DNA from: Ischnura elegans
Lineage: Eukaryota; Arthropoda; Insecta; Odonata; Coenagrionidae
Direction: 5' to 3'
DNA length: 64,000 bases
NCBI RefSeq assembly: GCF_921293095.1
Contig: NC_060249.1
Location: 85,385,907 to 85,449,906 of the forward strand
Below, one piece after another: positions 1 to 12,929 of this stretch (its first letter is position 1; each line of letters starts with the position of its first letter). The position numbers and the translations under genes were made by a program. The notes under the pieces are model-generated. The model ran no database searches. It was not told where the DNA came from and saw only the letters and a list, made by a program, of their open reading frames with translations.

Positions 1-860
1 TTATGATAATAGGGCAAAGAACTGAGCATTCGTATTTATTTATTTTTTTCAAAAGGGTTTGCAACAATGACCATCCCATTTTTATTGAATATCCTGACCT
101 TCGGATAGGTACTTGGCCAATATCTCCATTCGGAGGTACCTATTGTGATGGTTAAATGAATAGAATACACTCTTTAAAGTCAACTCCCTGTTGTCATTAT
201 CAAGGGAAATGCGGATATAAAAGTGTTGGAATCAGTCGTACTATAAATACTGATAACAAGTAAGTGGAATTTTCATAGTTTATTGTAATAATTTAACCAT
301 CACTATGGCTTGCCCTATATAGAGAGTTTGGTACGGTAGGTCAAGTAATTATGTACATATTACCTTGTGAGCCACGTACAGAGATGTTTGGCAGGGGATG
401 AACCATCACCAACATGCACAAGAGGATTAAAATTTATTTCCACGAACTACTATGCAACATTTACGGTACTGTGAGTAGTAGGCACTTGATTAGAGACGGT
501 ACATTCGAAGCTTCGAAACATACAAATAATAACAAGACTTGAGACACGAATACCTACTCTATTTGGTTCTATTTTGCATCGTTGAACTTGAGTCTTGACG
601 ATGCGAACTTGCGAACCATTGAAGATATGTATAACTTAACACTTTCCCGGCGAATAGAATAGATAAACCTTTCTTGGGTTTCCGCGCGGATAAGAAAATC
701 TGAGAGCGCTAGAGCTACAGCTCTTAGATTTTCTTACCCGCTCTAGCGCTCTTAGATTGTCTTACCCGAGAAAAGTTAATTCATTTATTTATTTAATCCA
801 GTCCAAAAACAGCACGAGGCCAATTACAGAGGACTACAATAACAGGAGAAACAATCTAAT
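1..860. other. Gene-free AT-rich stretch with a small hairpin cluster
   Basis: I see no coding exon here. At 690-737 an 18-base arm containing AAGAAAATCT is followed by its near-complement at 720-737. The 12-base word at 704-715 (GAGCGCTAGAGC) is perfectly inverted at 740-751. This looks like the end or core of a small palindromic mobile element, but no target duplication could be found. Confidence 0.4.
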
Positions 861-1175
861 AACATTAAGCAACGTAACCAATAATGAACAAAAAATATTC
901 AACAGTATTTACAAATAAAAACAAAGAATAGTAAATTTCATCGGGTGGTGTAGGAATTGGGGGAAAATTACGATAGTGATGGTGCAAGATGGATGAGGGA
1001 TGAAAAAAAAGGATCAAAATTCGGAACACATTTGGCATAGGAGTTAATGGAATAAAGAAGTCTGAATAGAAAAGAACGTTTAGAGACAGAAAGGCGGGGG
1101 TGAAAACTGTTGTAGTTATACCTACAATGAGATATGGCGTGTGAGAGTCAATTGAAAAAAAAAGAAGATACTCAC

Positions 1176-1284
1176 CGAGCAGGAACAAAAGGACGAAGAT
1201 CCCGGGGCCGCGGAAGATGGGATGTCGCTTGAAGCAAGGTCCCCTGAGGAACGGCAATGAGGCTGGAGGGTTCCGCGTCTCCAT
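1176..1284 (-). CDS. Candidate first coding exon of an unidentified membrane protein
   Basis: Speculative. In a GC-rich patch on the minus strand, an ATG at 1284 opens a 36-codon frame that ends, in phase 1, at a strong splice donor (CTCG followed by GTGAGTATC). The peptide is basic, with two CxxR/RxP-like stretches, and ends in a hydrophobic run (GIFVLLFLL) that could begin a membrane anchor, as in type II membrane proteins. Downstream exons would lie left of 1176 or outside the window, and I found none. A second frame (ATG near 1491) crosses the same donor, so the reading frame is not certain. It could equally be a non-coding first exon. Confidence 0.25.
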
Positions 1285-2780
1285 GCCTCCCGTTTGCCTT
1301 CGTCAGCAGCGGAGATTCCCAGACGGGCGAGGTCGGTCAGCGATGCGGGGTAGGGTGGGGTCGCCGAATGTGAGCCGGGCCCCCAGGCGGGGACGAAGTC
1401 TCTCTGCGGAAGCAATAGGTGGATCGCTTGATCCCTCTCCTTTTCCCAGGTCTCCGAAGAACTCCAAAGGTTTCTCGAGAAACGTTTGATCAAACGAAAA
1501 TCGAAAGTTTCCTACGAATGGTAGGTAGTCCGCATGACTGCATTTCACGCAGCACAGGATTGACCGTTAAAACTCCGTTTGAAGCTTTGATGGTGGAGCA
1601 CACGGCTTCAAATGGCTTCGAGGAAATCTGTTTAAGGACGCAGATCTTGTTTATTCTCCTCAGTCTGATCGTTTAGTCTGCATGGCTGCATTTCAGGTAG
1701 CAGGGAATATTCTGGAAGAGTGTCGTTAATAGCTATAATAGAGGGACAATTTCTTGAGCACACGGATTGAAATAGATCAAAGCAAGTCCGCTTTAGCTCG
1801 TATATCCTACCCTTTCCCTCAGCCTGACCTCGTTAAATAAAAGAGTGCCATGAAAAAATGTTCGAATCGAACCAACTGAACTATCGAGACACGAGGAAGA
1901 AAATTAATAAAAGAACGGCGTAAATGAAGTGCCGTTGTATTAAGTCAATTCCAGTAGGTACTTCTTCTTTGGTAACCTTATTATTGAGTGAGAAAGAAGT
2001 CTCGTGAAGCCGTTAGCCAATCAAACAACTGAGACAGAGAAGGAGGAAATACCGAGAGAAAGCATAAATGAATACTTGAACACCACATGTTATGTCTCAA
2101 AAATATTGACACCTCATCTGTCAGAATGCATTCTTAGTGGTGCACAAGTTTTTCCTCAAGCCAATTAAACGGTTAGTTTTTCACCCTAATTTATACTGGC
2201 TCCTGCTCATCGCGTGAGGAAAGTGATGAAAATAGATGTTCCTTGAACTGGAAATAGTTTTGAGATCACCCCACTTCCGTCTCTTCGGACTCTGTCCACT
2301 TATTCTTTGACACTCCTCCCCTCTGCCGTAGGGCGCCCTCGGCGTTTGAGATTAACTGGGGGGTTGTGGAAGGGGGAAAGGGAATGCGATGGGAAAAGCG
2401 GGGAGGGGAGCGGCAACACAAGTGGGGTGGGAACCCAACAACAGCCCGCTAATTGAGGTGACGAGCCCACTGCACACTTCTCTCTCTCCGGGGGCACTTC
2501 ACCACTGTCGCGAGCTTACGTCACCCGCCCGGCTGTGATGGATGCGTGATTATGGCCGGGCCGCCAGACGACGCACGAAGCGTCGTCGTCGTCGGTGCAG
2601 TAGCAACACGTGCACGGTGTGGGGGTTGATACACATTCAGAAAAGGGGGCGGGAAAATCGATTGTGAATCTGCAGAGGGAACGAAAGAGATGCGGATGTG
2701 GGAAGGTCAGGGTGCGCGATCTCAAATGGGGCGGAACGGCGGAAATAAACGCGATGTTTTCGTCTCAGCGCGCCTCAGGA
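1285..2780. other. Mixed stretch with GC-rich patches, no gene shown
   Basis: 1290-1490 and 2290-2780 are clearly richer in G+C and CpG than the surroundings, unlike the AT-rich DNA between them. Open frames on both strands in these patches are what GC-rich sequence produces by chance. The patches could be CpG-rich promoters or untranslated first exons, but I see no TATA box, no conserved protein and no consistent splice pair. Confidence 0.3.
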
Positions 2781-4430
2781 TCCATTCGTCATACTGACCA
2801 AGTTCACCCACAACACCAGTTCAAACGAGAAACACTTGTCGGAAAGGATCGGATGGATAAAAACGCCTCTTTCCCCTATTTACTTATACTTTGTTACGGA
2901 AAAAAACTGTCGTTAGATTTTATTGGTATAGCCACTGCTTGAAGACTCCTTATATTTCACTCCTCAACTTCATCCTTGCCGAAGATCTCGAACTATTGTA
3001 TGATATCTTTCAATGATTCACAAATGGTTCTCTTTGGATCGCAACGAATGCCTACTATTCACTTCCTTATCAATCACATGCGAATCAGCTGCTGTGAATA
3101 TGAGGTGATGGGGCTTTAAACTTTTGTCTCCTTGACAAAAGTTTTTCAAGTTTATAATCCTTGAGGATATTAAATTACTGTCCGATGCCAACGAGGAAAG
3201 AAATTACCCTAGGCTGAGCACTATTCTTATGACGCGTCCAATTCGGAAATAGAAATATCCGTGGACGGTTTTAAGTTCTTCAGACAAGTATCACCTAAAG
3301 AACTAATGGGTTTGCCGCTGTCACACTCACCGACTCCTTCAGATCCCCTATCATAGGACGGCGTCCTTACCACTGTCATTCCCCTCCACGCTTCTGCAGT
3401 CACCAGCGGATTGGACTCCCCTAACTATCAGGTCTGGCTGTCGGGATAAATGTGCCGCCGAAATTTTGTAGGATCACTCTCACTTTCCTGATCCAGAAAT
3501 CCTGAGAGATCAGATTGTCGCCTCAGCCGCCTTTACCAAATACCCAGCTGAAGCCTAATGGACTAATGCAAAATCCACGGTGGACCACGTGGCTGGCGTG
3601 ACGCTAACACAATTGTCTACCGGAAAAACCAATTTATTTGATTACGGGGAGTGAACACCCGATACTGGTGAGAGCCATAAGTGTTCTTGTCATCTAATTA
3701 CTCGCCAAATGTACTGCTGAAATCTGAAGGAACCGATGATTATGAAACCTTCAGAGTTGACACTATAGTAACACTATCTGTTGGAAGCATCAGAAGAGTC
3801 CATGGAGATAATTTAAAACTGGCTGTCGGAGAAAATTGTGTTGTTACCTTGTCACTTATTAGTGCCTGCAAGCACGTCACTAAGATATGATCAATCACTG
3901 AATACCTTCCCTTTAAGGAACCACTGGAATAGATTCGTTATCTCGGGTGTCCGTCTAAGAATTCCGTGGTGACAACAAGGGACTGAGGTAATAATGCTAT
4001 TGGTATCACTTCTCGAGGCTTGTAGTAATGCCGTTGAGCTGTTATGAAACCACTGCGAATATCCCTGATGATCCACCGGGCGCTAATGTCAGTTGTGCCA
4101 CGCTGTTCACTAGAATCCGTGGAGACAACTCGAAGGAGGGATGAGTTCCATGTCCTAACTAGTATGATGGATATCAACTTATCACTGCCGGACGCCGGCA
4201 ATTACGACCTTAAAAACTAATGGGACCCTTGCTGAACCACTAGAAAAGATGTTTCTTTAGCGCCAACGTCAGTACCATGGGGGCAGCTAGAAAGTGAGGC
4301 AAGTTCCATGTCCAAACAAGAGAGATGGGTGTTAACTTATCACTACTGGACGTTGGAAATTACGTCTTTGGAAACAAATGGGACCACTGCATGACCCTTG
4401 CCGTACCACGGCAATGGATGTAGGTGCTGC
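2781..4430. other. Gene-free stretch with a degenerate direct repeat
   Basis: No coding exon is visible. A segment starting at about 4146 (GTTCCATGTCC) recurs in diverged form from about 4304. Each copy runs about 80 bases and ends in AATGGGACC. The spacing is about 158 bases. Related words (TCCGTGG-GACAAC) occur near 3965 and 4118, suggesting an old decayed tandem array. Confidence 0.4.
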
Positions 4431-5230
4431 GCCACCGCGGTTATCCGTCTAGCCGTCCGCGGCGATAGTAGTCTCTGGAAGGGGGTGAGCACAGTATCCT
4501 ATTGGGTGAGAGCGATGGGTGTTGTCGTGGCCTCTTGACCCCGAATGGAGGATGAACTCGGTCTCCAGGGAGAGAGATAGAGAGAAGGATAAAGAGAGGG
4601 GGTGAAGGAGGGATATAAAGGCGCGATCAAGACTCCTCTCCGAGTGTGGGCGAGGTATCCTGGGATATCTCTCCCGGTCGAGGAGGGATGAGTCGCGGGG
4701 TGGGGGAGGGGGTCAAGAGAAGAGGGGTGGTGGTGTAATCCTCAGGGGGAAGGAAGTTTGGGAGGACGCCCAAAAAGAGAGAGAATCGGAGATACCCACG
4801 AGCGGTGCCGAAATCGCCAAGCGGGCCGAAGATCTCTCTCTCTCTCCGCGAAAGACGTCCGCGCTGCCCCCACTGAAGAGCGCGCTGTGTCGCGACGAGT
4901 TGGGGGCGCCGCTTTCGTCGGGGTTTTGCGTTCCCTTGCGAGAGGGTGCGTGAGTGGTGCGTGTGTTTGTGCGTGTGTGCGGTCGTGTCGCGGGAAGGAG
5001 AGGCGGTGGAGGGGAGGGATGATAAGGGGAGGCGGGGGAATGGCGAGAAATGAGGGGAGAGAGAGAGGGAGTAGCTGTGGTGTGAGGTCTGACACGCTTG
5101 CGTACAATGCAGGAGGTCGCTCCCAGGGCTCGCGGAAAATTGCGCCCGCCGACTGCCCTGACCTCTAGCGAGGGCTCGGGCAACTGACTAGTCGCGGCGC
5201 GCTCGGTCGCTAGGGAAGGGGTGAGTTTGG
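4431..5230 (+). promoter_or_regulatory. CpG-rich patch, possible promoter and untranslated first exon
   Basis: This 800-base patch is GC-rich and CpG-rich, with GA-rich simple repeats at 4560-4620 and 5040-5080. Its last strongly GC-rich segment (about 5160-5220) is followed at 5221 by GTGAGT, a good plus-strand splice donor, after which composition returns to AT-rich. That pattern fits a TATA-less promoter with a non-coding first exon. No coding exon downstream could be paired with it, so a chance GC-rich repeat is an alternative. Confidence 0.3.
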
Positions 5231-6340
5231 TCAGCTTACAGGACAGGCGCCAAACATGACCCTCGGCAAGTTTCAGTTCAGCAACAGATTTTTGTGTATA
5301 CTAGTGTTACATCTGCATATAAATTCTACCTCGCAAGGATGAGTTACTGCTGAAAGGTGTATTATTTTATTTCCTCTTGTAGGATTGGCAAATACTTGGG
5401 CTAGTGAGTGATTTAAATGTGCGGTAAGGTCTCGCTGATTTCCCTATTCCTTGAATCCGGTTTTGCAATGTGAGTTTCCCGATTTATTAATTGATTCCAA
5501 TTTATAGCTCTATTTCCTGCTGATATCCTTTTGAAATTTTCCCCATTAATTATTATAATTTGACTGTCCGACTTGTCCGACTGTCCGGGCCCAAGCCTCC
5601 TCAAAAATTCTTTATGGGTGCGAGAAAAAAATTAGTCATGCTTGTCGATTTTCCCCGGACTGTCCAGATATCGAGATTCGAGTTACCAGGGTTCTAATGT
5701 TGATCATATGACTCTTCTAAAATGCTTAAAAAACTTAAAACTCACTAAGTACTTATAAAATTTCCCGGGCCAAGATCCCCAGTTTGGGCCCCCCCAATAT
5801 TTTTCGTAAGTCGGCGTCCCTGTGGATAGTGCACCATTCATCTTCGGTTATTTCGTGAGCGGCGTTGTGCCAATGTGAATTAAGTGTTGGATAAACTCCG
5901 ACACCTGTCCTATCGCATCGAGTGCATCTGTACCTTTTACATCCCTAGCGGAGAAACTTTCCTATTAAGCTCCATTCACAACTTGGCTCAACTCGTTTGT
6001 TTTTTAACCAGATAATAAAATAAATATGCCACCAATTAACGCCTGTGGTAGTTCATCTTTCATGGAATCGATTTTCATCATCATTATCACCACTTGAGTC
6101 CAAGCTCTGACCTTCTTCAAGCTTTCCATTAATCTTTGCCCCTCTTTACTTTCTACAAAGCTGTAACCCCCCTCCCTCAAATGTATATCCTCTACCACTT
6201 TTTTCCTGGACCTTTCCCTATTTCTGCTTTCCCATAAAAACATTCTTCGCTACTTTTTCCCCACCTATTCATTGAGCATTCCCTACGTATCTAATTTTCG
6301 ATTTCTTCATCACGATAATGTTCTCCTCACAGTGGCTATA
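5231..6340. other. Gene-free AT-rich stretch
   Basis: No coding exon, RNA gene or clear mobile element was found. A GGCCCCCCC run near 5788 may be the degraded end of a MITE. Confidence 0.35.
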
Positions 6341-6348
6341 GTTCCTCA

Positions 6349-6606
6349 CAGTGGCATAACTATGGGAGGACGAGGGGACAGGTCGCCCAAAGTCTCAGAG
6401 AAATATAATAAAATTCTTCGCAACAATTGTCTAGTTTTGTTATACAGTAACTGCATCTGCTTAAAGTTAAATTGTAAGAGACAAAACGATGTAAATTGTA
6501 TTTCCAGGCATGTCATTTTTCAAAATTTTCCGGGAATCCCAGTTGTCTGGGGATCGCCCACACGGTACTCCCATCCCCCCAAAACATATTCATAGTTACG
6601 CCACTG
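6349..6606 (+). mobile_element. hAT-like MITE, family A, with perfect 8-bp target duplication
   Basis: The 258-bp element starts CAGTGGCATAACTATGG and ends in the near inverse (CATAGTTACGCCACTG). It is flanked on both sides by GTTCCTCA (6341-6348 and 6607-6614). Eight-base duplications and CAG...CTG ends are the hallmark of hAT transposons. The element is too short to encode a transposase and must have been moved in trans. A relative with its own duplication lies at 24833-25104. Confidence 0.85.
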
Positions 6607-6614
6607 GTTCCTCA

Positions 6615-8590
6615 TTCCTACCAATTCTCCATTTTTTCTTTTTCATTTACTGGACCACAGATCTTCGGAAGCATTTTCTTTCCCATCTCTGTAAAAAAAA
6701 ATTTCTCTTTCCCTGATTGTCCATTCCACTGAACCATAGGTGGCTGTCGACCTGATGAGTTTAATGAACACTTCTCTTTGTACTTACCTGCTGTATTGTC
6801 CTTGAATATGCTCGATATCTTGCTGATATTAAGTTAAAATACATTCTGAAGGAATTTTTATTTGTAGTTTTTAGGATGAAAAATGCGATTTTCTGATAGG
6901 TAATCACCATCTTAAAGTTTTTAAATTTTGCGCCATATACTTGAAGGTAATTTCAAACGTGATTATAAACAGGTTTTATAAAATTTGCTCCTTGCTTAAA
7001 AAAGCTTGACTTGGATCTTTCCTTAAGCAACAAGGAAACAATCAATGGAAAAAATGTATCAGAATTGGATATTAGCTGCCTCTCCCCGAAAAATGATAAT
7101 TTATTGATGTTGAAATTTATTTCATTGGTAGTTAACTGATTATAAATTATTATGAATCGTAAAAACCTTGTTTGAAATTAATTATTGTCGCACAAATTAT
7201 ACTTCGGAAGCAAGGATTAAGGAATATATACAAACTATAAGTAAGTCATTGAAGCGTACACATTGAATTTAGCTTCAGTTTTAAAGTAACAAAACGCGAA
7301 TTTACTTAATTTTATTAAATTACCTAATTCCCTATGATGTCATCACTTAAAAATAACTTGCGTGGAAAGTGTGGTTTTTTCCATATAAAAGAAGCCAGTC
7401 GTTTTTAAATGCATTTATTCCTTGTTCTTTTTTAAAGAAAGTGAAAATTGAGCTTCCGTCAATTTTCGCTCCTATCAAGTTCAAAATATCCGATGATTTT
7501 ATGGACAATAGTTTTAAAGGGGATGATGCATTACCTTGCGGCACAATAGCTAATCGCATAAATATGTATTAAGCCAACATAGAAAATAAGTCTAGAAATT
7601 ATTTAATTTGATAGCTGAAAGGATGTTTTCAATAATGCTGTTTCATTTAATTTTTAAATATTGCATGTGCAATATGAATGGAAGGTGCGTTTAATAATGA
7701 GTTGTGATCATAAAACTATCTTAGATGCGCATCTTAATAGGCACGTTTTTAACCCTAAAACTGATATATTAGGGGTAAACTCGATGAATATCTCGGTTGT
7801 TTGTCGAGTTTGTGCTTTTTCAGAAAGATCACCGAGTATCGAAGCCCATGGAGGCAAACGTTTTGGCTGTCCAACTGCGAGTCATCAACGGGGATTCAAC
7901 ACTGAGGACGAATCGGGGTTAGAGAGACCACAGATATAGAAACATCAGCCACCATGAGCAGCAGTGCCAGTGTTATTCCCAAACAAAAGCAAAAAAATCT
8001 GTTTTAGTAACCAATTTCTTATATTCGGTATTGATTATCCAGTATATTTCATTTAATTCAGTTCTCCAATATGGCTAAAATCAGTGATTTGTGAAGACGC
8101 AGATAAGCAGCTTGGAACCAAAATCAAGGCAATTCAGTCATGCATTTCGTACGATAAGCGAGTTGAATATACTGATAGCATTCCCAGTCATTCGCTGAAA
8201 GCTCGGTGAGGTCGCAGAAACATGATATCAATCCCATGGTGAATTACCTACTGCATCCAAATTATAAAGCTATTTTTGTTGCACTTTGACGAGAATGTTT
8301 TTTGCAGCTATTCACTAATTGCATAATATGTTTCCATGATAAAATGTTAACAACTAATGATAATTTCCGTACTTTAATGTATAATTCCACCACCGACTAT
8401 GTTTTCGATACACTAAGGTAAAAATTGCCATTTTTAAGGTAAAAATTGAAAATGAAGACTTGAAAATTACATAGTGTCGAAACCGATGCTGGGAGCGGAG
8501 TTATATGTTTAATGGTGGAAATTACCATTTTTTGTTTACATTTTATCACGGATATATCGCATTTCTACCACGCCTGAAAATATTTCATAT
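6615..8590. other. Gene-free AT-rich stretch
   Basis: I read both strands and see no conserved protein, RNA gene or repeat with clear ends. The open frames of 60-90 codons here have no family resemblance and no plausible splice borders. Confidence 0.35.
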
Positions 8591-8851
8591 ATGAGTGGGT
8601 ACAAAGCCAAGGGGTACAAGAAATTTATTTTTTCTGAACAGAGCTAGGGACAGAAATTAGGTACAGAAAACAAACGAGATTAATTACATATTCATTTGTG
8701 CAATTGATTTTCCACTCGATGTCAGAACAGAGCAGAGACTCACTCGTATACCTTGGCAACCAAGTTTTTGTGTATTTCTTCTAACAATTAAGTTTACCCA
8801 ACCAAGTTGAGGAAAATGTCACTTGTGCCCCTTGGCTGCTCATCCCCTCAT
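8591..8851. mobile_element. MITE, family D, copy 1
   Basis: The ends are imperfect inverted repeats: ATGAGTGGGT...CCAAGGGG on the left, and CCCCTTGG...CATCCCCTCAT on the right. The interior (GGTACAGAAAACAAACGAGA and CCACTCGATGTCAG) is shared with the element at 40355-40616, which proves dispersal. No protein is encoded, and the transposon superfamily is not clear from the ends. Confidence 0.7.
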
Positions 8852-8879
8852 ATCTACACCCACATAATACCCCGCAAGC

Positions 8880-11518
8880 CGCCTAAAAGGCGTGTGGCAG
8901 GGGGTCTTAGGACACCAGCCGTCTACGCATAAAAAATGAAGTGCACTACAAAGTTGGGACTAGCATTTATGATAATCCTTTATAGTTCGGGGAAAAACGA
9001 ATTCCCATATCTATCCGTTCGGCAAAACACCTGTCTTAGTTGTAGGTTCGAAGATTTTCGCGGCGTTGATCAGATGATCTCTGCATTCTCTTCGGGACTG
9101 CAACGTCAGCGAAACTGTTGTCGCCAAAACCCAACGGACGCGGTGAAAACCCGAAGAGAATGCAGAGATCATGTGTCTTAGTTTATCGCTTCTATCGGAC
9201 CTGAAAATATAGTGTGGCTCTGATATTATGTTATCCGTATCTCGCTCTTAAAGATATCCATTCTTAATTGTTCAAGCAATCTAAGCCTACCGCGCTGCCT
9301 CTGAGTCTACAGCGGCTCCCAGCCTAATTCGCTTAACATCTGCGTAACGCTGTCTGTTCGCCCGTAGCAGTTTTTGACGAAACGTGCAGCCTTCGTGATG
9401 CTTCTAAAAATTATTTCCTAGTCTTTCTCTTGCTGTTATTTTTCATTCAAAAACTTGGGAAGTTTCGTATTGAGGTAAGGTGAATTTAAACTCAAAAATC
9501 ACATTTTCGTGCACCTACCATGCAAGTGAAATATTTAAAGTCACTAAATTACTTAAAATGAGATGTGAATTAAATCCATAATAGCTTTTTCAACTTCCAA
9601 ACAGCCATAATTGAAATATTATTTAAATTCATGACGAATTTCGTTCTCGACTCTATTGCGCTGCAGGTTATCGTTTCTCTTTTAACATTTCATCAATCGC
9701 ATCAACGGATATGTCGAAGTTAAACGGAGTGTAAACTGATGGAAGCTCAAATTTTCACTCTTCCGTTAACAGGCAAGGAATAAATATATTTTTAATCGAT
9801 ATGCAAATGTTAAAATTGTAAATAATAGACTTTCCTTTAAATAAATAAAGTAGCGGCATCAAAGGTAACTCGCTAGTCAAACAGGCGCGCATTGACCGTT
9901 TACTTACTCTAAAATTGTAAATTTATTCGGTCATCATGGGTAGAGCCTATTAATAGTTTCCAGATGTTCCCAATTCCAGTGCTTCATAAATAAGAGGTTT
10001 GGTAAAGTGTGCGCTATACTTAGAAAATCTCAATGCATTGACACTCGTAAACTATGTAAACTCGTTTAAATATAATTTCACATTGCATTGATCATTCAGC
10101 AAAATTGTTTTTTTTTTCTATCGACGTTTTTGAACACTATTGCGCCTAAAAGCTTGCTCTAACCGCGAAAGTAGTAGAAACTAAGAGTTATTCTTTGGCA
10201 TGGAAACAATTTTTATAAAAACACATTTCCGTTAAGTTCCTAATTAACAAATTTCTATTAGGATATCCCAAGTAGGCTATTTTCCACTGCTTTTAACCAA
10301 TGCTACGCCTTTTGTTAGAATCCAGAAAGATTATTAGTTTTATTTAACAATATAGGTATGCGATATACGTGATTCCATGTGGAATCTGTTGCTAGAGGAT
10401 ATAGTTATGAATTAAAGGGGATCTCTCAAAGAATATACTTCATTGTGACAGTAAAATATCTATCTAAAAGCAACAAGACAACATAATAAATATCTAGCTT
10501 AAGCATAAAGCAAGGGTCACATTAAACATACTTCGAAAAATATGTTTTAACTATCACTCCAGCTATCTCCTTCCTCCCATGGAATGTAGCTAGCAAAGAT
10601 ATAATATACACGTGTTGATCGAATAAAGGATCTTCTCCATCATCTATTACTTTTGCAAGTACGTACTCAGTCGCACAAGTGTGGTATCCGTTGAGTTTCC
10701 AGCGATACGAGAGCAACCCACTGTGAAAAGTCAATAGTGATCTAATTCATTTGACTTGTTTCTCTCGTATGTTCAATCTGCATCACGCATTACACCTCAG
10801 TTTTCATTTGAATTCATTTCCTGTATACCACGAACTCGTGAAACAGAAATCTTCCAAGTTTCACGGCAGTGTAAAGCTTTCGTAACGGACGAAATCAATA
10901 GAGCCTTCTCATTTTCCGTCGACCGTGTTGTTGCCTGACTCTACTGATTCGGATTTCATTTGTCATCGCTAGTTCGGTCCTATCTCGTCACCATGGGACT
11001 AACAATGGCGATGCGTCTGCAAACGTCATCAATTTCGACTCGAGCGCATACGGCGGCCTCCCGTGCCAGCTCATTCGAAGGGTAGTGGCGACCGAGAATA
11101 CTGTTTGCGACCTGCGCTGTCAAAGGCACTAGATTATTAAGGGCTGACGGGAGAATGCATCCTCAAATCTATTCTCTGAATATAGTGTATGGTGGAGGTA
11201 TCACACTTGAATATGGACTTGTACGATCATAAATCGTGTATAATCGATTATGTGGAAACTATCTCTCAATTAGAAATGGATCGTATAGATTTTTCCATTC
11301 CAGCAATGAAATATAAGATATAGTTTCTAGCACTGAGGCTGTAATGCATAATAATGTTTCATCCTTTCCGATTCGAGACTTGGGATTAGATGGTACTCTT
11401 GCGATATAAACATGTCCTATAAATATATTTTTAATTGTGAGTATTCATTATATTAATGTAAATTTGTCATTGCTTAAATCTAAAGAATTTTTGTGTAAAT
11501 ACGATGTATTTTAAATGA
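8880..11518. other. Gene-free stretch with a 23-bp hairpin
   Basis: No gene is supported. At 9074-9096 and 9150-9172 there are perfect 23-base inverted arms (core CTGCATTCTCTTCGGG) around a 53-base loop containing AACGTCAGCG, likely a mobile-element relic. The rest is AT-rich without recognisable content. Confidence 0.45.
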
Positions 11519-12925
11519 TAAGTTAGTTTATTTAGGATCTACTCAAAGTTACAAATTCCCACGAAAAATAATCGCCATTTGCGACGACATTATTTTAATT
11601 TTATGAATAGCAATATACGGTGAACGAGAAAGAGAATAAAGATAAACATGATAATGGATTGGTGGCTAGTAATGTATAATATTTTTTATCATACCTATAG
11701 ACGAACGACCACTGTTCCACGGCTGTCATAGCTGTTTTATTTATTTATTTTCAATGGAGCTGATAAGATTTATTTTGATTGGAAAGTTAGCCATTTTAGG
11801 ACCGATGTAAAGTAATAAATTCCCACGAAAAATAATCGCCATTTTCGACGACATTATTTTAATTTTATAAATAGCACAATACGGTGAACGAGAAAGAGAA
11901 TAAAGATAAACATGGTCATGGATTGGTGGCTGGTAATGATAGTATTTTTTATCATACCTATAGACGAACGATCACTGTTCCACGGCTGTCATAGCCATGT
12001 TTTATTCATTTTTTTTCAATGGAGCTGAGAAGGTTTATTTTGACTGGAAAGTTAATCATTTTAGGACCGATATAAAGTAATAAATTCCCACGCTAAATAA
12101 TCGCCATTTATGACAACATTATTTTAATTTTATAAATGGCACAAAATGGTTACGGAGGAAGAGAATAAATGAAAACATGATAATGGATTAGAGGATGGCA
12201 ATGCACATTTTTTCATAAATACCTATTGTCGAACGACCACTGGTCCCACGGCTATAATGGTCATGTTTTATTTATTATTTTCACTGGAGCTGAGAAGAAG
12301 TATTTTGATTGGAAAGTTAGTTTATTTGGGACATTTATTGAGTAGCAAATTCCTTCGAAAAATAATCGCCAGTTGTCACAGCATTACTTTAATTTTATAA
12401 ATGGCACAATACGGTTACGGAGGAAGACAACAAACAAAAGCATGATGATGAAATAGATTTCTTGATTAAGTATTATTGGATGATTGATATATGATGCATT
12501 AGATCTGGGGTCTTCAACCTATTTTAATCCAAGGGCCAAAAATTGATTCCAAATCCTCCGGAGGGCCACAATTCTCCACGTCACTTTACCACCACATCAT
12601 TAAAATTTAAAAAATTTCAAAGTGAGATAAGTTATATCGGTTAAAAAATTCAATCAATCAATTCGATTTTTGCATTGTTTGTTTTTGACGAGTGTGTCCA
12701 TATATATTTTATATTGTGTAGCGCGATACAATATTTTCTTTAGCCTCTAGGGGCCGAAATAAATTAGCCGGCGGGCCGCATGAGGCCTGGGGGCCGCGAG
12801 TTGAAGACCGCTGGATTAGAGCCTGGGAATACATATTCTTTTATACATACCTACAGACGAACGACCGCTGTTCCCACGGCTGCTATGGTCATGCTTTATT
12901 TTATTTCAATGGAGCTGAGAAAAAA
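11519..12925 (+). repeat. Tandem array, unit about 265 bp, about four units
   Basis: The phrase AAATTCCCACGAAAAATAAT recurs at 11553, 11817, 12082 and 12347 (diverged), giving a period of 264-265 bases. Each unit also carries CGAACGACCACTGTTCCACG and a TTCAATGGAGCTGA motif. The fourth unit is split: its first part ends near 12480 and its remainder resumes at 12830-12925, on either side of a hAT-like MITE. The units differ by scattered substitutions, so the array is not newly formed. It looks like a small satellite block. Confidence 0.85.
12505..12813. mobile_element. hAT-like MITE inserted in the tandem array
   Basis: The 309-bp element has inverted ends CTGGGGTCTTCAAC and GTTGAAGACCGCTG. 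The flanking octamers CATTAGAT and GATTAGAG share the core ATTAGA, consistent with a worn 8-bp target duplication. The GGGCCGC-rich right end resembles widespread animal hAT MITEs. It interrupts the fourth 265-bp unit and is therefore younger than the array. Confidence 0.75.
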
Positions 12926-12929
12926 AAAA

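Noticed and set aside
4713..5183. Overlapping 120-156-codon open frames on both strands
   Set aside because: GC-rich, simple-sequence DNA gives long frames by chance; the peptides are Arg/Ser/Pro-rich with no domain.
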